In this document: positions 53,301 to 63,913 of the stretch, piece after piece
Position numbering within the stretch: position 1 is the stretch's first letter
Layout: every line of letters begins with the position of its first letter
NCBI GenBank assembly: GCA_948470475.1
Contig: OX419335.1
Coordinates: 25,883,161-25,947,160, forward strand
Length of the DNA stretch: 64,000 nt
Source: Galaxea fascicularis
Taxonomy: Eukaryota > Cnidaria > Anthozoa > Scleractinia > Euphylliidae
Direction: 5' to 3'
Position numbers and translations under genes: made by a program
Notes under the pieces: generated by a model
Told to the model about the DNA's origin: nothing
Database searches by the model: none
What the model saw: the letters and a program-made list of their open reading frames with translations, nothing else

Positions 53301-56086
53301 TAGGTTTTCCAGATAGCAGTTTTAAAAGCAGCACGACCTACAGGATCCTCACTCTTCAATCCTGGTGTTGTACATATTAAATAATGACAGAAAAAGCATA
53401 GCTCACATGTTTACGGAAATCACATACATGTAAAATCAAATTACCTGGAACTACCATAGAACTCTTGTAATGCACAACCAGATAATACAACACTTTAAGT
53501 ACCGCATGCCATGTGCCAGTGTTGCCACATACAGTATTTCCCCTAGTACAAGTCATCTCAGTGTACATACAAATACCATTTTTTCCTAGAACATAATTAT
53601 GCTGACGCAGGGGCTTATTGAAAAATTTGGCTGAAAGGGAGAAATGTTGTATGTAAAGGGGGACCTAAGAGGGTCATCTTTGAATGGAACTGCAACTTGA
53701 TAATTACACTGTAAAAGGCTACCACAGTCCAGAAAAAAGGGTATTTGTAATACATAATATTGTAACAACATTTCCACTTCTTAACTCGGGCTCACCATCA
53801 GCTTTCCTGCAGCAAACTTTAAAGGTTTCAACCCACTCCTTTTTGCTTTCTTCATTTTCAGCTGTGATAAGATACGACCTTCTCCTTGAGTGTCCCACTT
53901 CAAATGTGTGTTCTGGTAACTTCTCTGGAGAACCTGCTTCCTTCTCATCCACTCCTGAAAAATTAAAAAGCAAGCCACGGATGGCACTATTAATATTTTA
54001 GAAATTTAAAGTTTAAAGCCAATATCTGTCTGAGGGATGAAATAAATTAAAAGCTCTGTAATTAACGTATATGTACTGTACCTAAGAAAATACTTCTTAC
54101 CCATGGCTTTTGCAACATTCTTGAGTCTCTCTGCCATTGTCTCATCTATGTTTGCATTCACCTCATAACCACACGGAAAGATTGTGCCCTTGGATTTGAA
54201 ACCCTTCTCAAATGCCTGGTAATATCAGACAGAACAGAGATTTCAATACTAACTGTAAATGGTACATTGTAAAATCCATACTCCCCCCATGGAAGGTTTA
54301 TTGGTTAGCATGCACCTCACTCCTCTGGAAATTCCAATTTAACTCCATACTTTTCTCCAAAAACTTTTAGTTTTGCCACCCCCTCCCCCTTAGAATTTCC
54401 ACTGACCTTCCGTGGGGGAGATAGGGATATCAGGGAGCTTTAGAGAAGAGGACAGCAACGTCAACAGGAACGCTAAAAAACAATAGGCTTAATGACCAAA
54501 AACAATTGCTCTGCATGGCGTTTTACAGTTTTGTACATTTTGCTGCTGTTCTATACACAACAACAACGTGAAATGACCAAATTTTAGGTTTCTGGAGAAC
54601 GTGAGCGCATGACGGTAAATTTATGTTTCTTTTTTCTTACTTTAATGCCATTCTTAGAATTTACACCCTAAACAGTTCCTCAGCATTTTCCATGTTAAAC
54701 AAACTGAGATAATCGCGAAAGAGTCAGAAAATCAAGAAGTAATATTTTGAAATGATGTTTTCGTTAAAATCAGGGAGGTCTGGAACCCAGTATGTTGCCA
54801 TGGTAACAGAACTTGTAAGCTCATATTGTGGAGCACATCTGGTAGAGCCTTACTGCAAAAAAATCAAGCATGTCTGATACAAATTGGCGGAGATGTCTTT
54901 TTTCATCATTTCATCAAAATTTGGTTGAGTTTATGATGTCATCACTTGACTAATTTGCATATAATTAAACACTTGAATATCTCTTGAAAAAAAAGAGATA
55001 ATTATTTCAAAATAGTAAACATCATTCTTCTTCCTGTAGAGACTGCTTGTTTATATTTTAAAATGGCTCAGATAGGAATGATGCAAATTTTGTCAGAGTA
55101 GCACTTTAAATCATGCCACATGGATATATAGACGGATGAACTGCATTTAAGCATGGTGTACTTACAACTTTGCATGGCATTAAGAGGTTAAGGAATGATG
55201 ACAATGACTTCAAACAGTACCCTTGGAGTCTTTCCCACTGTATTTATTAAATAAGTGTTCAAAAACTGTACAATAAGCCCGTTGGTCATTCGATACATAA
55301 AGACAAATGACATGACTTGTACTATTCATATTCAGTAACAGTGCACTGACCTCTTCATTTTCAAAATAATCCACAGAATAATCAGGATTCACTACAAAAT
55401 ACCGCCTCTTCCAGTTCTTCACCACTGCTCCTTTTTTGGTCAGGTATCCCATCTTTATAGGATGTTTGAAGCTATCCCACTAAACAGTGAAAAACACATA
55501 CATGTCTGTCATGTGACATGCCTTATTGATAGCTGAGTTACATGTAAGTTCATTGTTTACAACATTTAAGCCTTTATTAACACCCCAATAATTCACTTGA
55601 AAAAATTAATCGACTGTGATTGGCTGAGAGCAGTGCAGTTAAGTGTAACAAAGTGCAGAAAGTGTAACACCAGTGCAAAAAAGTGTAACACAAGTGAAAA
55701 TTACAACAAAGATTTCCGAAGTTAAAACGAAGAGACTCAAAGACTTCCGAAGACCAACCGATGTATTTTGAAGACCGTCGAATATCGTGCGAAACCTTCC
55801 GAAGATTTCCGAGGATTGCTGAACACTTCTGAAGATCAACTGAATGCTTCCAATGATTTCCGACGATCACCCTGGGAACACTTCCGAAGATTTCCAAAGA
55901 TTACCCGAACACTTCCAAAGACTTCCAAAGATTACCAGGACACTTTCGGTGATCTCCAGATATATTCGAAGCTTCTCCAAGTTTCAGAAGATTGAGGGCA
56001 ATGCCTTCTGCATACCTCAGTAGTCAATGTATGGGCTGAAGCTTTATAAGTCTATTTTTTCAAGTGTATTATTAATAAGTAATCAC

Positions 56087-56122
<36 letters not shown>

Positions 56123-58595
56123 TTGTAAATTTTTTCAAAGACCACAAATTGCACTCGCCCTATGGGCTCGTGCAATTTTGTTGGTCTTTGAAAAAATTTA
56201 CTCATGCTTATCTATTCCAAATTGCACTCGGAATCATGTGATTACCTATACTAATATCAGCATGTATATTCTCCACACAGTTCGCCATACACTGTCTATG
56301 ATGGTGATTCCTTTTTTCTCACAATCTACATGTTTGATTAAGCAGTATGACTATAAGGGGTTAAAGGTTTAACTCAGTTATCAATACTGCCAAGCCAATC
56401 AAGTCATGTCGACACGTGACAGACCCCATGCTCCTGTTAAAATTATTTTACACAAAATGATGAGTTAGGGATGTCCTTTTTCAGCCTTAAATCAGCATAA
56501 ACTGCATTTAGAAAGTCGACACTGACGCGGTTATTGTGCATGGATGCAAAAACATTTTGTCCATACTGTAAGAAACTGTAACATCACTCACTGGTCTATG
56601 TGATAACTGGTAAACTGGTTTTTCCTCAGCAAAAGACTCAGCATCAATTTCCTTCAAAGTTTTCTTGGTGTATTCGACTCCATATGCTGTGTTATACGCT
56701 ATAGTGAATTCTTTCAGAAATTCCTCTGCAATGTCTAAACAAGAGAGAAAAAAACCAACAAAGTGCTATTACGGTGCTACGTGTTTATACCTAAATTACT
56801 TGTACATGTAGTGTAACATATCAAGCCTGAAAAGCCTGCCAGTTACACTATAATAAATTAGTGTTGTACATACTATAATATACATGTAATTGTAAATTTG
56901 ATGGCTGATCAAGGAAAGCCTAATACGTTAAATGGCATATGCAGCCAGGTTTTGATCCAAACTACATGCACAGTGTACACTGTAGGTGGTTGTAATATTC
57001 ACAGTTATTAAAGTGAATGATTTAATTTTGAGTGTATAGCGATAGAAAAAGTTACAAAATTAATGTATTGTTAGAGAAGTCCCTTATCATCCTGTGGAAT
57101 GGAGATAATTATGAAACTGTGGAAATTTTAAGTTACATGTATGTTAAATAACTGAAATCAGGTGAGGTTGAGTTACATATTGAAGGTAGGGGGAGAGGGG
57201 GCAGGGAAGAATTTTTTAGGTCACTGGGAAAGGAAATGGGTGGGGAATTGTTTTCTATTTTTGTTTCCTCTAGGTAACTGTGGACATTATTGGAAAACTA
57301 GGCACATGTACTACTCTCCTGGCCAGGTTAAACTCACAATTTTCTTTTAGATAATTTAAAGAACATAACTTAATTTAAATACAAGTACTGTGTGTGATGC
57401 AATGTTTACAGAGAAGAATTTAAACAAAAAAAAACACTTAGTTGTAAATGTGCTTTCATATGAGTACATATGAGTAGATAAGACCAATTTGGATGGGGTA
57501 AATGTTATCATAACCTCAAATGATGTCTCATACAGTAGTTCTGACTCACTCACTTCCTCCCAGATTAGGCAATCAGATGGTGCCACAAAGAGGAAGACAT
57601 CAATATTTTTAGCTTACAGATAAAAAAAAAAACAATCAAAGTTGTGGCCTACATTGTTGTGGCACTTATAGACTTTATGTGGTCACTGTACATGTACACT
57701 GTATATGCACTTCTTCTAGCAGTGCCCCATTTTGCATGGGCACCATGTGTGCTAAAAAACATCTACGACAGTTAAAACATGAATCCAGACTAGAGGATCC
57801 TGCCAGACTTTCGGGGAAAATTAAATTGACCGCACAAAAGAGATAAGAACTTAAAGGGGCACGGTCACGGATTTAAGCATTTCTTTGAACAATTAAAATC
57901 TGTATTTCTGTGATAGTAAACCTTGAAATAATGGTCCATTTTATTAACAATTGGTATATTTGAGTGCTGAAACCGTTTTCAAGGGTTTTTTGCAACGAAT
58001 GACTTGGATGAAATGGATTACATTTTGAAAACTCTAGGCTAAATTTTTCAAACCGTCTATATGCGTCTTCCAAAAATCGATATTTACGGCCGTGGTTTGT
58101 ATTTTCTTTGCCAATTAAGGCTAATTCCTCATTAAAACGTTTAAACATGATGTTATACATGGGTTGCATCCCTTACTGCTAATTTCAGGATTCGGTGTAG
58201 ACCAAAAATTTTGGAATCTTCGTGACAGCTAGTGCCCCTTTAACTAACGTATCAACAACTAACATACATCACCCAAGAAATAGTTTTACTAAATGAAATT
58301 AAGCTCAATATAGCATCCTTTATTCGCTGTATTAATTTTAGTGCGGTTAGTGTATATCAAAATAGCAACTTATGGCCGTAAAATATGTCATCGCGCTTCC
58401 GATCAGACAGTTACTAAACGAGAATGCGTCTTCGCATCTAGTAACGGCGCGCTTGATAAAATTTGGCAATCGCACGCTACAATATCCTTGTAGACTGCCG
58501 CAGAAGAGACCAGCGCTAGACCTCACGCACGTAAACAATAGCTCACCTTCGATTTGCTGCTTCTTGGAGGAGTCGAGTGGTAATAAATTTCCCAT
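44105..58595 (-). CDS. Niban-like PH-domain protein, complete
   Basis: 15 exons on the minus strand join in frame to 641 residues. Exons from the start: 58595-58547, 56734-56592, 55479-55351, 54215-54101, 53954-53796, 53361-53267, 52486-52382, 50749-50587, 50109-50027, 49615-49511, 48588-48436, 47746-47621, 47206-47099, 46591-46480, 44385-44105. A short N-terminus starting MGNLLPLD (Gly2 could be myristoylated; not certain) leads into a PH domain, then a long alpha-helical region. Segments such as GFVELRKIFIKHVDEV, DAAIYTFEERFNEG and KYDADQ align with Niban (FAM129) proteins, cytoplasmic stress and survival adaptors. Those run 750-930 residues, so this one is short. The family call is by remembered similarity, not by search; a generic PH protein is the alternative. 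Confidence 0.75.
44800..45779. mobile_element. Second-level MITE (TTA duplication)
   Basis: Ends AGCCTGGTTTCCATATGATC and GATCATATGGAAACCAGGCT, flanked by TTA on both sides (44797-44799, 45780-45782). Its interior repeats GCGATCGT/CGATCATATGG words many times. Harbinger-type by target site. Confidence 0.85.
44839..45131. mobile_element. Innermost MITE (TAA duplication)
   Basis: 293 bp, ends AGGTCAGGACACACTAGGCG and CGCCTAGTGTGTCCCGACCT, flanked by TAA on both sides. The CGACAAGTCGCTGCGAC motif recurs along both arms. Inserted in the left arm of 44800-45779. Confidence 0.85.
45828..46002. mobile_element. Fold-back MITE, second copy of the 6758 family
   Basis: Near-identical to 6758-6930: arms GGCCATTTCCGAGTTCATGT and ATGAACTCGGAAATGGCC, inner ACAAAAACTTCGCACTTAGA. 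It occupies the centre of the outer element 44769-46086. Confidence 0.85.
46480..53361 (-). CDS. Niban-like exons 6-14: alpha-helical core
   Basis: Nine exons encode a mostly helical region of about 350 residues with heptad-like stretches: TAIWKTYWRHRVGG, VLSDILVDRINYRV, MAMVIPSWKGMQES, LLKSTMEKVMSDMED, FFKKLDYAPRSGLW, YLMEAMMCMLVPHTH. No catalytic motif or membrane segment is seen. The pattern of Glu/Lys-rich helices with Pro-bounded breaks fits the Niban helical domain. All junctions are GT/AG and phase-consistent. Confidence 0.8.
46621..47060. repeat. Degenerate ~27-bp minisatellite, interrupted
   Basis: Imperfect units like AACCCCCTCCCACCGGGGAT followed by TAACAC recur at least eight times in Niban-like intron 13. 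A 159-bp element (46759-46917) breaks the array. Confidence 0.7.
46759..46917. mobile_element. GC-rich fold-back element inside the minisatellite
   Basis: Ends TTACCCTGCGTGGCAGACGT and, inverted, GTAGCCTGCGTGGCAGGTGT. The interior pairs as well (GCGCGCGAGGAGGGAGGG against CCTTCCTCCTCGTGCACG). A similar palindromic GC-rich patch is at 50830-50935. Confidence 0.7.
47747..48435. other. Niban-like intron 11, no clear feature
   Basis: 689 bp between exons 12 and 11. No exon, repeat pair or RNA gene was recognised. Confidence 0.4.
49225..49350 (+). mobile_element. SINE body fragment
   Basis: CAAGTCTTCTCGGATAAG and GCGGGACGTTAAAGAATCAC match the body of the SINE at 29298-29720 in order. The tRNA head is missing. 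In Niban-like intron 10. Confidence 0.65.
50750..52381. other. Niban-like intron 7
   Basis: Holds the GC-rich patch 50830-50935, a GT microsatellite near 51315-51335 and the fold-back element 51365-51701. No other feature seen. Confidence 0.5.
51365..51701. mobile_element. 337-bp fold-back element
   Basis: Ends CAGGAGCCCATCACTAGGAG and its inverse, continuing through GTCACGGCATTTTTACAGA against TCTGTGAAAACGCCGTGAC, giving inverted arms of about 95 bp. A second smaller hairpin (TTTCTATTGTTTTAAGTTTC / GAAACTTTAGAACAATAG) is in the middle. Confidence 0.8.
52487..53266. other. Niban-like intron 6
   Basis: A GT run then a poly-G run (52724-52770) and a second G-rich word (GGTGGGGGGTGGG near 52987). 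No gene feature. Confidence 0.5.
53796..55479 (-). CDS. Niban-like exons 3-5: PH domain
   Basis: Exon 3 begins with the PH signature KMGYLTKKGAVVKNWKRRYF and VVNPDYSVDYFENEE. Exon 4 contributes KSKGTIFPCGYEVNA, and exon 5 HTFEVGHSRRRSYLITAENE with the closing helix and invariant Trp in SKKEWVETFK. The basic beta1-beta2 loop (KKG...KNWKRR) is the usual phosphoinositide-binding feature, so membrane binding is plausible. Residues about 65-195. Confidence 0.9.
54432..54660. mobile_element. Truncated copy of the 42497 MITE family
   Basis: Starts AGGGAGCTTTAGAGAAGAGG and keeps the interior words GGCTTAATGA, CTCTGCAT and CGTGAAATGACCAAATTTTA in the inverse order of 42497-42855. The far end is not recognisable. 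Confidence 0.65.
55690..56000. repeat. Degenerate CTTCCGAAGATT tandem array
   Basis: Roughly twenty imperfect units of 12-16 bp (ACTTCCGAAGATTTCC and variants) in Niban-like intron 2. Both strands stay open in some frames because the unit is A/G- and T/C-biased, giving spurious Ser-Glu-Asp-Phe-Arg frames. Confidence 0.75.
56069..56262. repeat. Long imperfect hairpin
   Basis: Arms of about 90 bp around a short loop at 56158-56164: AATCACATGATT, GTGCAATTTGGAATA and TTTTTTCAAAGACCA each recur inverted. Directly downstream of the tandem array; both may belong to one element starting near 55595 (TTCACTTGAAAAAATTAATC). Confidence 0.75.
56592..58595 (-). CDS. Niban-like exons 1-2: N-terminus
   Basis: Exon 1 (58595-58547, 49 nt) encodes MGNLLPLDSSKKQQIE and ends in phase 1 at GTGAGC. 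Exon 2 (56734-56592) encodes a helical segment, EEFLKEFTIAYNTAYGVEY and then KPVYQLSHRP, comparable to the pre-PH helix of Niban proteins (an N-terminal region followed by SxYxxxYxVAF-like helix). A 1.8-kb intron between them carries a piggyBac-type element. Confidence 0.8.
57855..58239. mobile_element. TTAA-flanked MITE (piggyBac-type)
   Basis: 385 bp, ends AGGGGCAC...GTGCCCCT with GTCACG subterminal on both sides (GGTCACGG / CGTGACAG), flanked by TTAA at both ends (57851-57854, 58240-58243). Non-coding. In Niban-like intron 1. Confidence 0.75.
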
Positions 58596-59011
58596 TTCTG
58601 CAAACAGTTATGGCTACCGAATAAATTGGAAAAGTGTCAATTCCCTGGAAAACGTCTAACCGTGAGTGAATCGGACGTGAGCAAATGCAGAGATGCGGCT
58701 CCTTGCGAAATCCAGCTCAGTGTGAAGATCGTAAGAGCATTCCAGGGGGCGGAGCAGGAAAAGTGCTGAAACATCATCATACGAAAGAGAAGGCGCTACA
58801 GAAGAGCCTTTTTTAGCCATGGAATATTGTTCCTGCAAAACCTGAGCCCAAACTGATCCCTCAAGGGTCAGGGGTCAGACAAGGACCAGTGATCATCAGT
58901 TCGTTATTTCCTCCTGAGCCCGTGATAGATAGCCAGCGGGAATTAGACGCTAAGAAAATACCTTTGTGTAGTTACAATTAAAGTGTAAACAGTACATTGA
59001 AAATAATAAAG
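58596..59011. promoter_or_regulatory. Divergent promoter region, Niban-like / VPS52
   Basis: 416 bp separate the two divergent start codons, so they probably share a bidirectional promoter. A GC box (GGGGGCGGAGC) lies near 58746, and the VPS52 start codon sits in AAGATGGCGGAC, a close match to the YY1 element common at start codons of housekeeping genes. A 60-codon frame on the minus strand at 58656-58838 is probably not coding. Confidence 0.5.
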
Positions 59012-62000
59012 ATGGCGGACAGCCATCTTGAAAATTCACAAAATCTAAACTTCTCAGGTGAAAACAACAGCCGTTCCAATGACATAGAGGAAGCAGACGA
59101 GGTTTATAACATTCAATCTCTTCATCCAAGGAAATCTGACAATTTTTTTGTGCTGAATGATTGATAAGACTTGCTCCATATCAGCTGATTTACTCCAAAT
59201 TTCTTGTACTCAGGATTTGCAAGTGGATCTTGATCTCGGCGAATTAGATCTCACTTCTCAAGATGAATTCATATTAGACGAAGTCGACGGTAAGAAAAGC
59301 AAGTAGTAAAAACCGTAGCTTTTTTACTAACAGTAACAAGTTAATCGCATTTGCCTTAATTCGTTAATTGATGGGTTAAGATTTGTGTTACCTTTATCGA
59401 TTGTTATCGATTTCTGATAGCAACCGATAGCTGCGCATTTACTTGGTTTTACCCGTCCCTTGAACAAAAAATTACAAAAAGGCACGCGAATGGAATATTT
59501 AAAAACCTCCATCATAAAAAATAAGGGAGAGAAAAAAAGGAAAGAGAGAAAAACTATTTCATTGGGACTTGATTGCCCAACCCTATTGATTCCATTGAAG
59601 CACACTAATGCCGTGTGTTGATAAGACTACATGTATGAGAATAGACTTACTTTAGTGAGTACTTTGTTGAATGTGGGTTTTGTTCTGCTTCCTTGCACTC
59701 ATTTAGTGATGCTTCGAAAATTTGGCTTCGTTTTTCTCGAAAACAAAGTGCAAACCAGCAAAAAAAAAAAAACACCAAGGCATTATTCCATGTAACTAAA
59801 TAATTTGAAGGCCACATGCAAAAAATCAGGTACTTCTGATTCAAAGAAAACTCAACCTAAATTGGCACTTAGTAGACTTAGCCTCTTCAATTGACATCAA
59901 TTGGTTGCCAATTTTGTCCCATCTCAGAGTCCACAAGCTTGTATCGAAATAGGTGCCTGGTAACAAATAATGTAAACGTGCATATTGTTGAGCTGTGATA
60001 CAATCCTTGGAATGATAACATGAGAATAAGACTGCATTTTCTCTCTTTCTTGCTCTTAATATGACTAAAACATCATAACATACAAGACACAAATCTCTTA
60101 AAGATGCACTTGTAAGAGAAGAAATGTATTTTGAAGGCTCTTATAAATGCAAGGCGGCATCACATGAGGAGTCTGTGCAGTCAAGGCCTCAGTCTTTAAC
60201 TTCATCAAATCATCATAATTTTTTCTCAAGGGGGTGATACACCTGAATTTGAATTAAATTTGAAGAGGTTTTTAAGAAGGGATACATGTAGAAGCAAGAA
60301 AATGATTTTTGGAACACTAACAGACAGTTGACACCCACGCAAGAGCACCCCAGGTTGTTAGTGAACTAACTTGGTGTCCATCTTTTAATTATTAACTACA
60401 AATCTTAATTTTAAAGCTTCACTAAATCTTCAATATTTCTACCAATATTTCTACCAATCTTTCTAGAAATAACTACTCCTCCCAAATATACCCCAAAAAT
60501 CACCCAAAAATTCACAAAATACCCCACAAGACAGATTCACGATATGATCAGAGGGTTTTTGGATTACTTGAAACATGAATGAGATATTTCCATTAAAGCC
60601 ATGTCAAGTGGCGGAAAAATGGTGTTCAGGTGTAACAACCTGTTAAACATCATATCATACGGGAGGAATAAAATCTCCTAAAGAGATGCTCGTAAGAGTA
60701 AAAATGTTGATTGCTTTTCCAATGATCGACTTCCATTGATTTGATACATTGGAAAATTATCTACCGGTATAATGAGTATTTTTACCTTTATCAGTCTCAT
60801 GCTATTGGTTACAGTTGTTACTGTTATACATGTAACTATGCATAATTATATTTATTACATGACTTAGACAGTCAGAGGGCCAATAACTAAAATCAACCAA
60901 TAAGATTGCTCTATTGCCAGTCCGATATTCTCTAAGTATTGGACCAGGTATTGTCCCAAATGATCCCGCGTTGTTCTGGCACTGTCTTCAGCCGTGTAAT
61001 AAATCTCTTATTAACCAAGCTTGCTTGGGACCAGACTGGGAGAATATCGGCCCTTGCGCTTGGTTAATACTTGATATATTTATAATTGTCTTTTTACAGT
61101 ACATATACAAGAGAATTTAGAAGATGAGCTGGTGAAAGAAGCTCTTGAAAAAGTAAGCTCTGACATGTCTAGAGATAATCAATCAGCAGGGATTTCATTA
61201 AAGGGCAGGGTCATGGAATTTCACCCAGAAATTTTCAGTTAGATTCCCAGCTTCTTTGACAGAAAAATGGCCTATAAACTATACCTGAATTCCCTGGTTA
61301 CCTTTTCACATGCATACATGTCTATACTTCAAAACATAGGCCTTATGGTAGTTTTTAATGCCACTTTGATCAGTAGGGAAACATGTCGGAAATAACAGTA
61401 TTTGTATGGGAGTCCAATGTCAAATAACGTAATAAAAATTCTTGAATGCAGGTAAATTTATGAATTGTAAGGTTAAGTTGCTAACCAAAAGATTTTACTG
61501 ACAAAAGTTTGAAGATCCTACCTTGCAAAGAATTTTGCAAGGTGGAATTTTAAATTTCCCAATACCACAGGGTTTCATCTTAAGCATACATAACCAGCCT
61601 CCTCCCTCACACACAATAACAATGAAAATTTAAGCACTATTCTGCATTGCAAAAAATTAATAGCAACAGGAAACTTAAAATTTAAACCCTATATGTGTAA
61701 TCTTTAGGGAGTAGACCTCAGACAATATTCAAGACAAATTGAAGGTGAATTACATGAAGTGGAGAATGCTTCAATTCTGGACTGTATCCTTCACAATGTT
61801 TTAGTTACACTGTACCTAAGATCATAATCTGTTTCCCAAGTCATGTTTATATAAAGCCTCAAACAAGTGAATTGGGGAGTATGTGTTGTACTAAATAATG
61901 TAGTATGTGATCTAAATGTTGCACTAGGAATTGGAGAAATGCAAATGCACCCCCCCCCCCAAACTAAAACATTAGCAGCTGACAGTTTTTGAGAACCACC

Positions 62001-63913
62001 TTTTTGTTTTCCTGATGTTAACACTTATTTTTTTTACTGTTAAGCCAAGTGTCAACTAATCCTCCGAAGAAATCTGATATGGACGAAGGTCACAACTCAA
62101 CAACTGCAAATTGCTGAAAGTCCTTCGCATTTGTCTCACTCTTTGGATTAGTAATTTAATTTAATGTAATTTAAAGCTTATAAGGCATAGTAGTATCCTG
62201 AACCGGAGAAATTTATTGCAAAAGGCCTCCTTCTAGTACAAATTGGGTTTAGCTTGGTGTTTTAGGTAGCAGGAGTGACTACCTTGACTTCATGTCTACA
62301 TGGTTGTCAAAAAGATGCTATGATGAAGAAGAATCTAAGAAAGTAAACAGCACCCAGGGAGTAACAACATTATTTTCCCCTTACATTTTCTCTTTTTACT
62401 GGCAAATTGTAGCTGGCGAAACTAGGAAAGTAGCCAGCAATATATCGCCAGTTGCTGGCACTTTTTGGCAATCCTGGATCTATCTATCTTTGTTAAAAAT
62501 TTCATGCTTAACTAGAATTTAAAGATATCAAAGAGAGTGAGAATATTGCAAGCCTTCACAACCAGATTGCATCATGTGACACTATTCTTGAGGTAAGTTT
62601 TTCATTTTACCTGTGAGAAGGTGTTGAAGACTTTTGCAATGCACTGACTGAAGATTTCTAGTAAGTCGTGACTTTAATTGCGCTGATTACTAAATATGAC
62701 TTGTACTAAATATTTAACAGAGCATGGAAACAATGCTGACAAGTTTCCAGGTAAGCTCACAGTTATGTATGTTTGTTAACAATTTACAGAAGTATACCTC
62801 ATCACAGGTTTGGCCACCTAATCCTAATTCCCCCACTCCTCTACATCACTCCCCCCTCCCCTTCCCTTCCTTATCCTCCTAGGGTAATTCTTGATATGGC
62901 TACATAATTATACTGAGAACATTTAAAGATTTCCATCACTCAGTTAATGGCTGATACCACGTCCAATTTAGTGACCCTCAGATAGAATGTTTGAGTGGCT
63001 TAGCACTGTTTTATACAATGGATGGCATAAAGCCCATGTTTTGATTGGTCTAGACGAGTTTACCATTAAATTACAGATGCAAGATTGATGAAAAGAATGA
63101 TGTCGTGAGTCAAGGAAAATGAAAAAAAACAATGTAAACAACAAATAGATTCCATTTGTCAGTGCATGTGTAATTCCACAACTGGGCCGAGTCGCTCAAA
63201 GCATGGGTAGCGCTAACCATTGGTTAAGTTGAATTAAAACCTGTAGGTTGCCATGGTATTTAACCTGGGTTAGCACTAACCATTCTTCAAGCAACTCGGC
63301 CCTGATGACCAGAGGACATCAAAACATGGTAAGAACATCAGTTACACTACTGTGCTGCAGCTTGTAGTGTACTTCTTTTTATACCATGCCATAGAAAATA
63401 CAGCCAATCAGAATGCAGGAAAGCCATTATATATTCTTAGATCAGTGCAATTCAACGGTATCACACCCAACCTTCCCATCGTGCACCGCATCGATTATGT
63501 AATGCAGCATATTTTCTATGACATGACATTTTCTATGTATTTTCTTTGTATACACACGAGCCTAAAGGGATATTCCACGGTATACCACTCGAAAGCATTG
63601 CATTTAACTAGTATGTTCACACCATGTTTTGACTTCATCCATCTGTTATCGGAAACTACACATCCACTATCAAATTAGTTCTATTTATTAAATTGGTGTG
63701 CTATCAAATAGGATATAGACAGGCCCATAAACCAGACCCATTTCCTGGGCATGCAATGTTGTCAGGAATAAACTGTACTTCATTTTCGTTTCACCACAAA
63801 ATGTTACCACAATTTTTTGCCTCTATCAGGAGGATCTGGGCAGTATAAGTTCTGAAATCCAAACCCTCCAGGAGCAGTCATTATCAATGAACATCAGATT
63901 GAAAAATAGGCAG
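59012..63913 (+). CDS. VPS52: VPS52, GARP/EARP tethering complex subunit (5' part)
   Basis: Seven exons: 59012-59101, 59214-59289, 61100-61152, 61708-61783, 62525-62592, 62721-62750, 63830-63913, giving the first 159 residues in one frame (human VPS52 is about 720). Diagnostic stretches are DLDLGELDLTSQDEFILDEV, HIQENLEDELVKEALEK, GVDLRQYSRQ, ESENIASLHNQI and SEIQTLQEQSLSMNIRLKNR, nearly identical to the animal VPS52 N-terminal coiled coil. VPS52 joins VPS51, VPS53 and VPS54 (GARP) or syndetin (EARP) to tether endosome-derived vesicles at the trans-Golgi or recycling endosomes. Exon 4 ends with one base (donor GTATCC at 61784), and the next exon completes the Tyr codon. The last donor (GTTAGT at 63914) shows the gene continues past the window. 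The first 30 residues are poorly conserved, as usual. Confidence 0.93.
59290..61099. other. VPS52 intron 2
   Basis: 1.8 kb. A roughly 35-bp word (AATCTCTTAAAGATGCACTT...) near 60092 recurs directly near 60669, and CCGATATTCTC at 60920 pairs with GAGAATATCGG at 61041, hinting at old inserted elements. No exon seen. Confidence 0.5.
62751..63829. other. VPS52 intron 6
   Basis: 1.1 kb; contains the MITE 63184-63302 and a repeat arm at 63142. Nothing else seen. Confidence 0.5.
63184..63302. mobile_element. Short MITE in VPS52 intron 6
   Basis: Ends GGGCCGAGTCGCTCAAAGCA and, inverted, GGGCCGAGTTGCTTGAAGAA; inner GCGCTAACCA/TTAGTGCTAACCC and CCTGTAGG/CCTACAGG extend the pairing to most of its 119 bp. 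Confidence 0.75.

Noticed and set aside
55577..55995. Open frames on both strands (SEDFRGLLNTSED and others)
   Set aside because: Arise from the degenerate CTTCCGAAGATT tandem array.
58656..58838. 60-codon minus-strand frame upstream of the Niban-like start
   Set aside because: No splice site links it in frame to exon 1, no homology recognised, and it lies in the promoter region.
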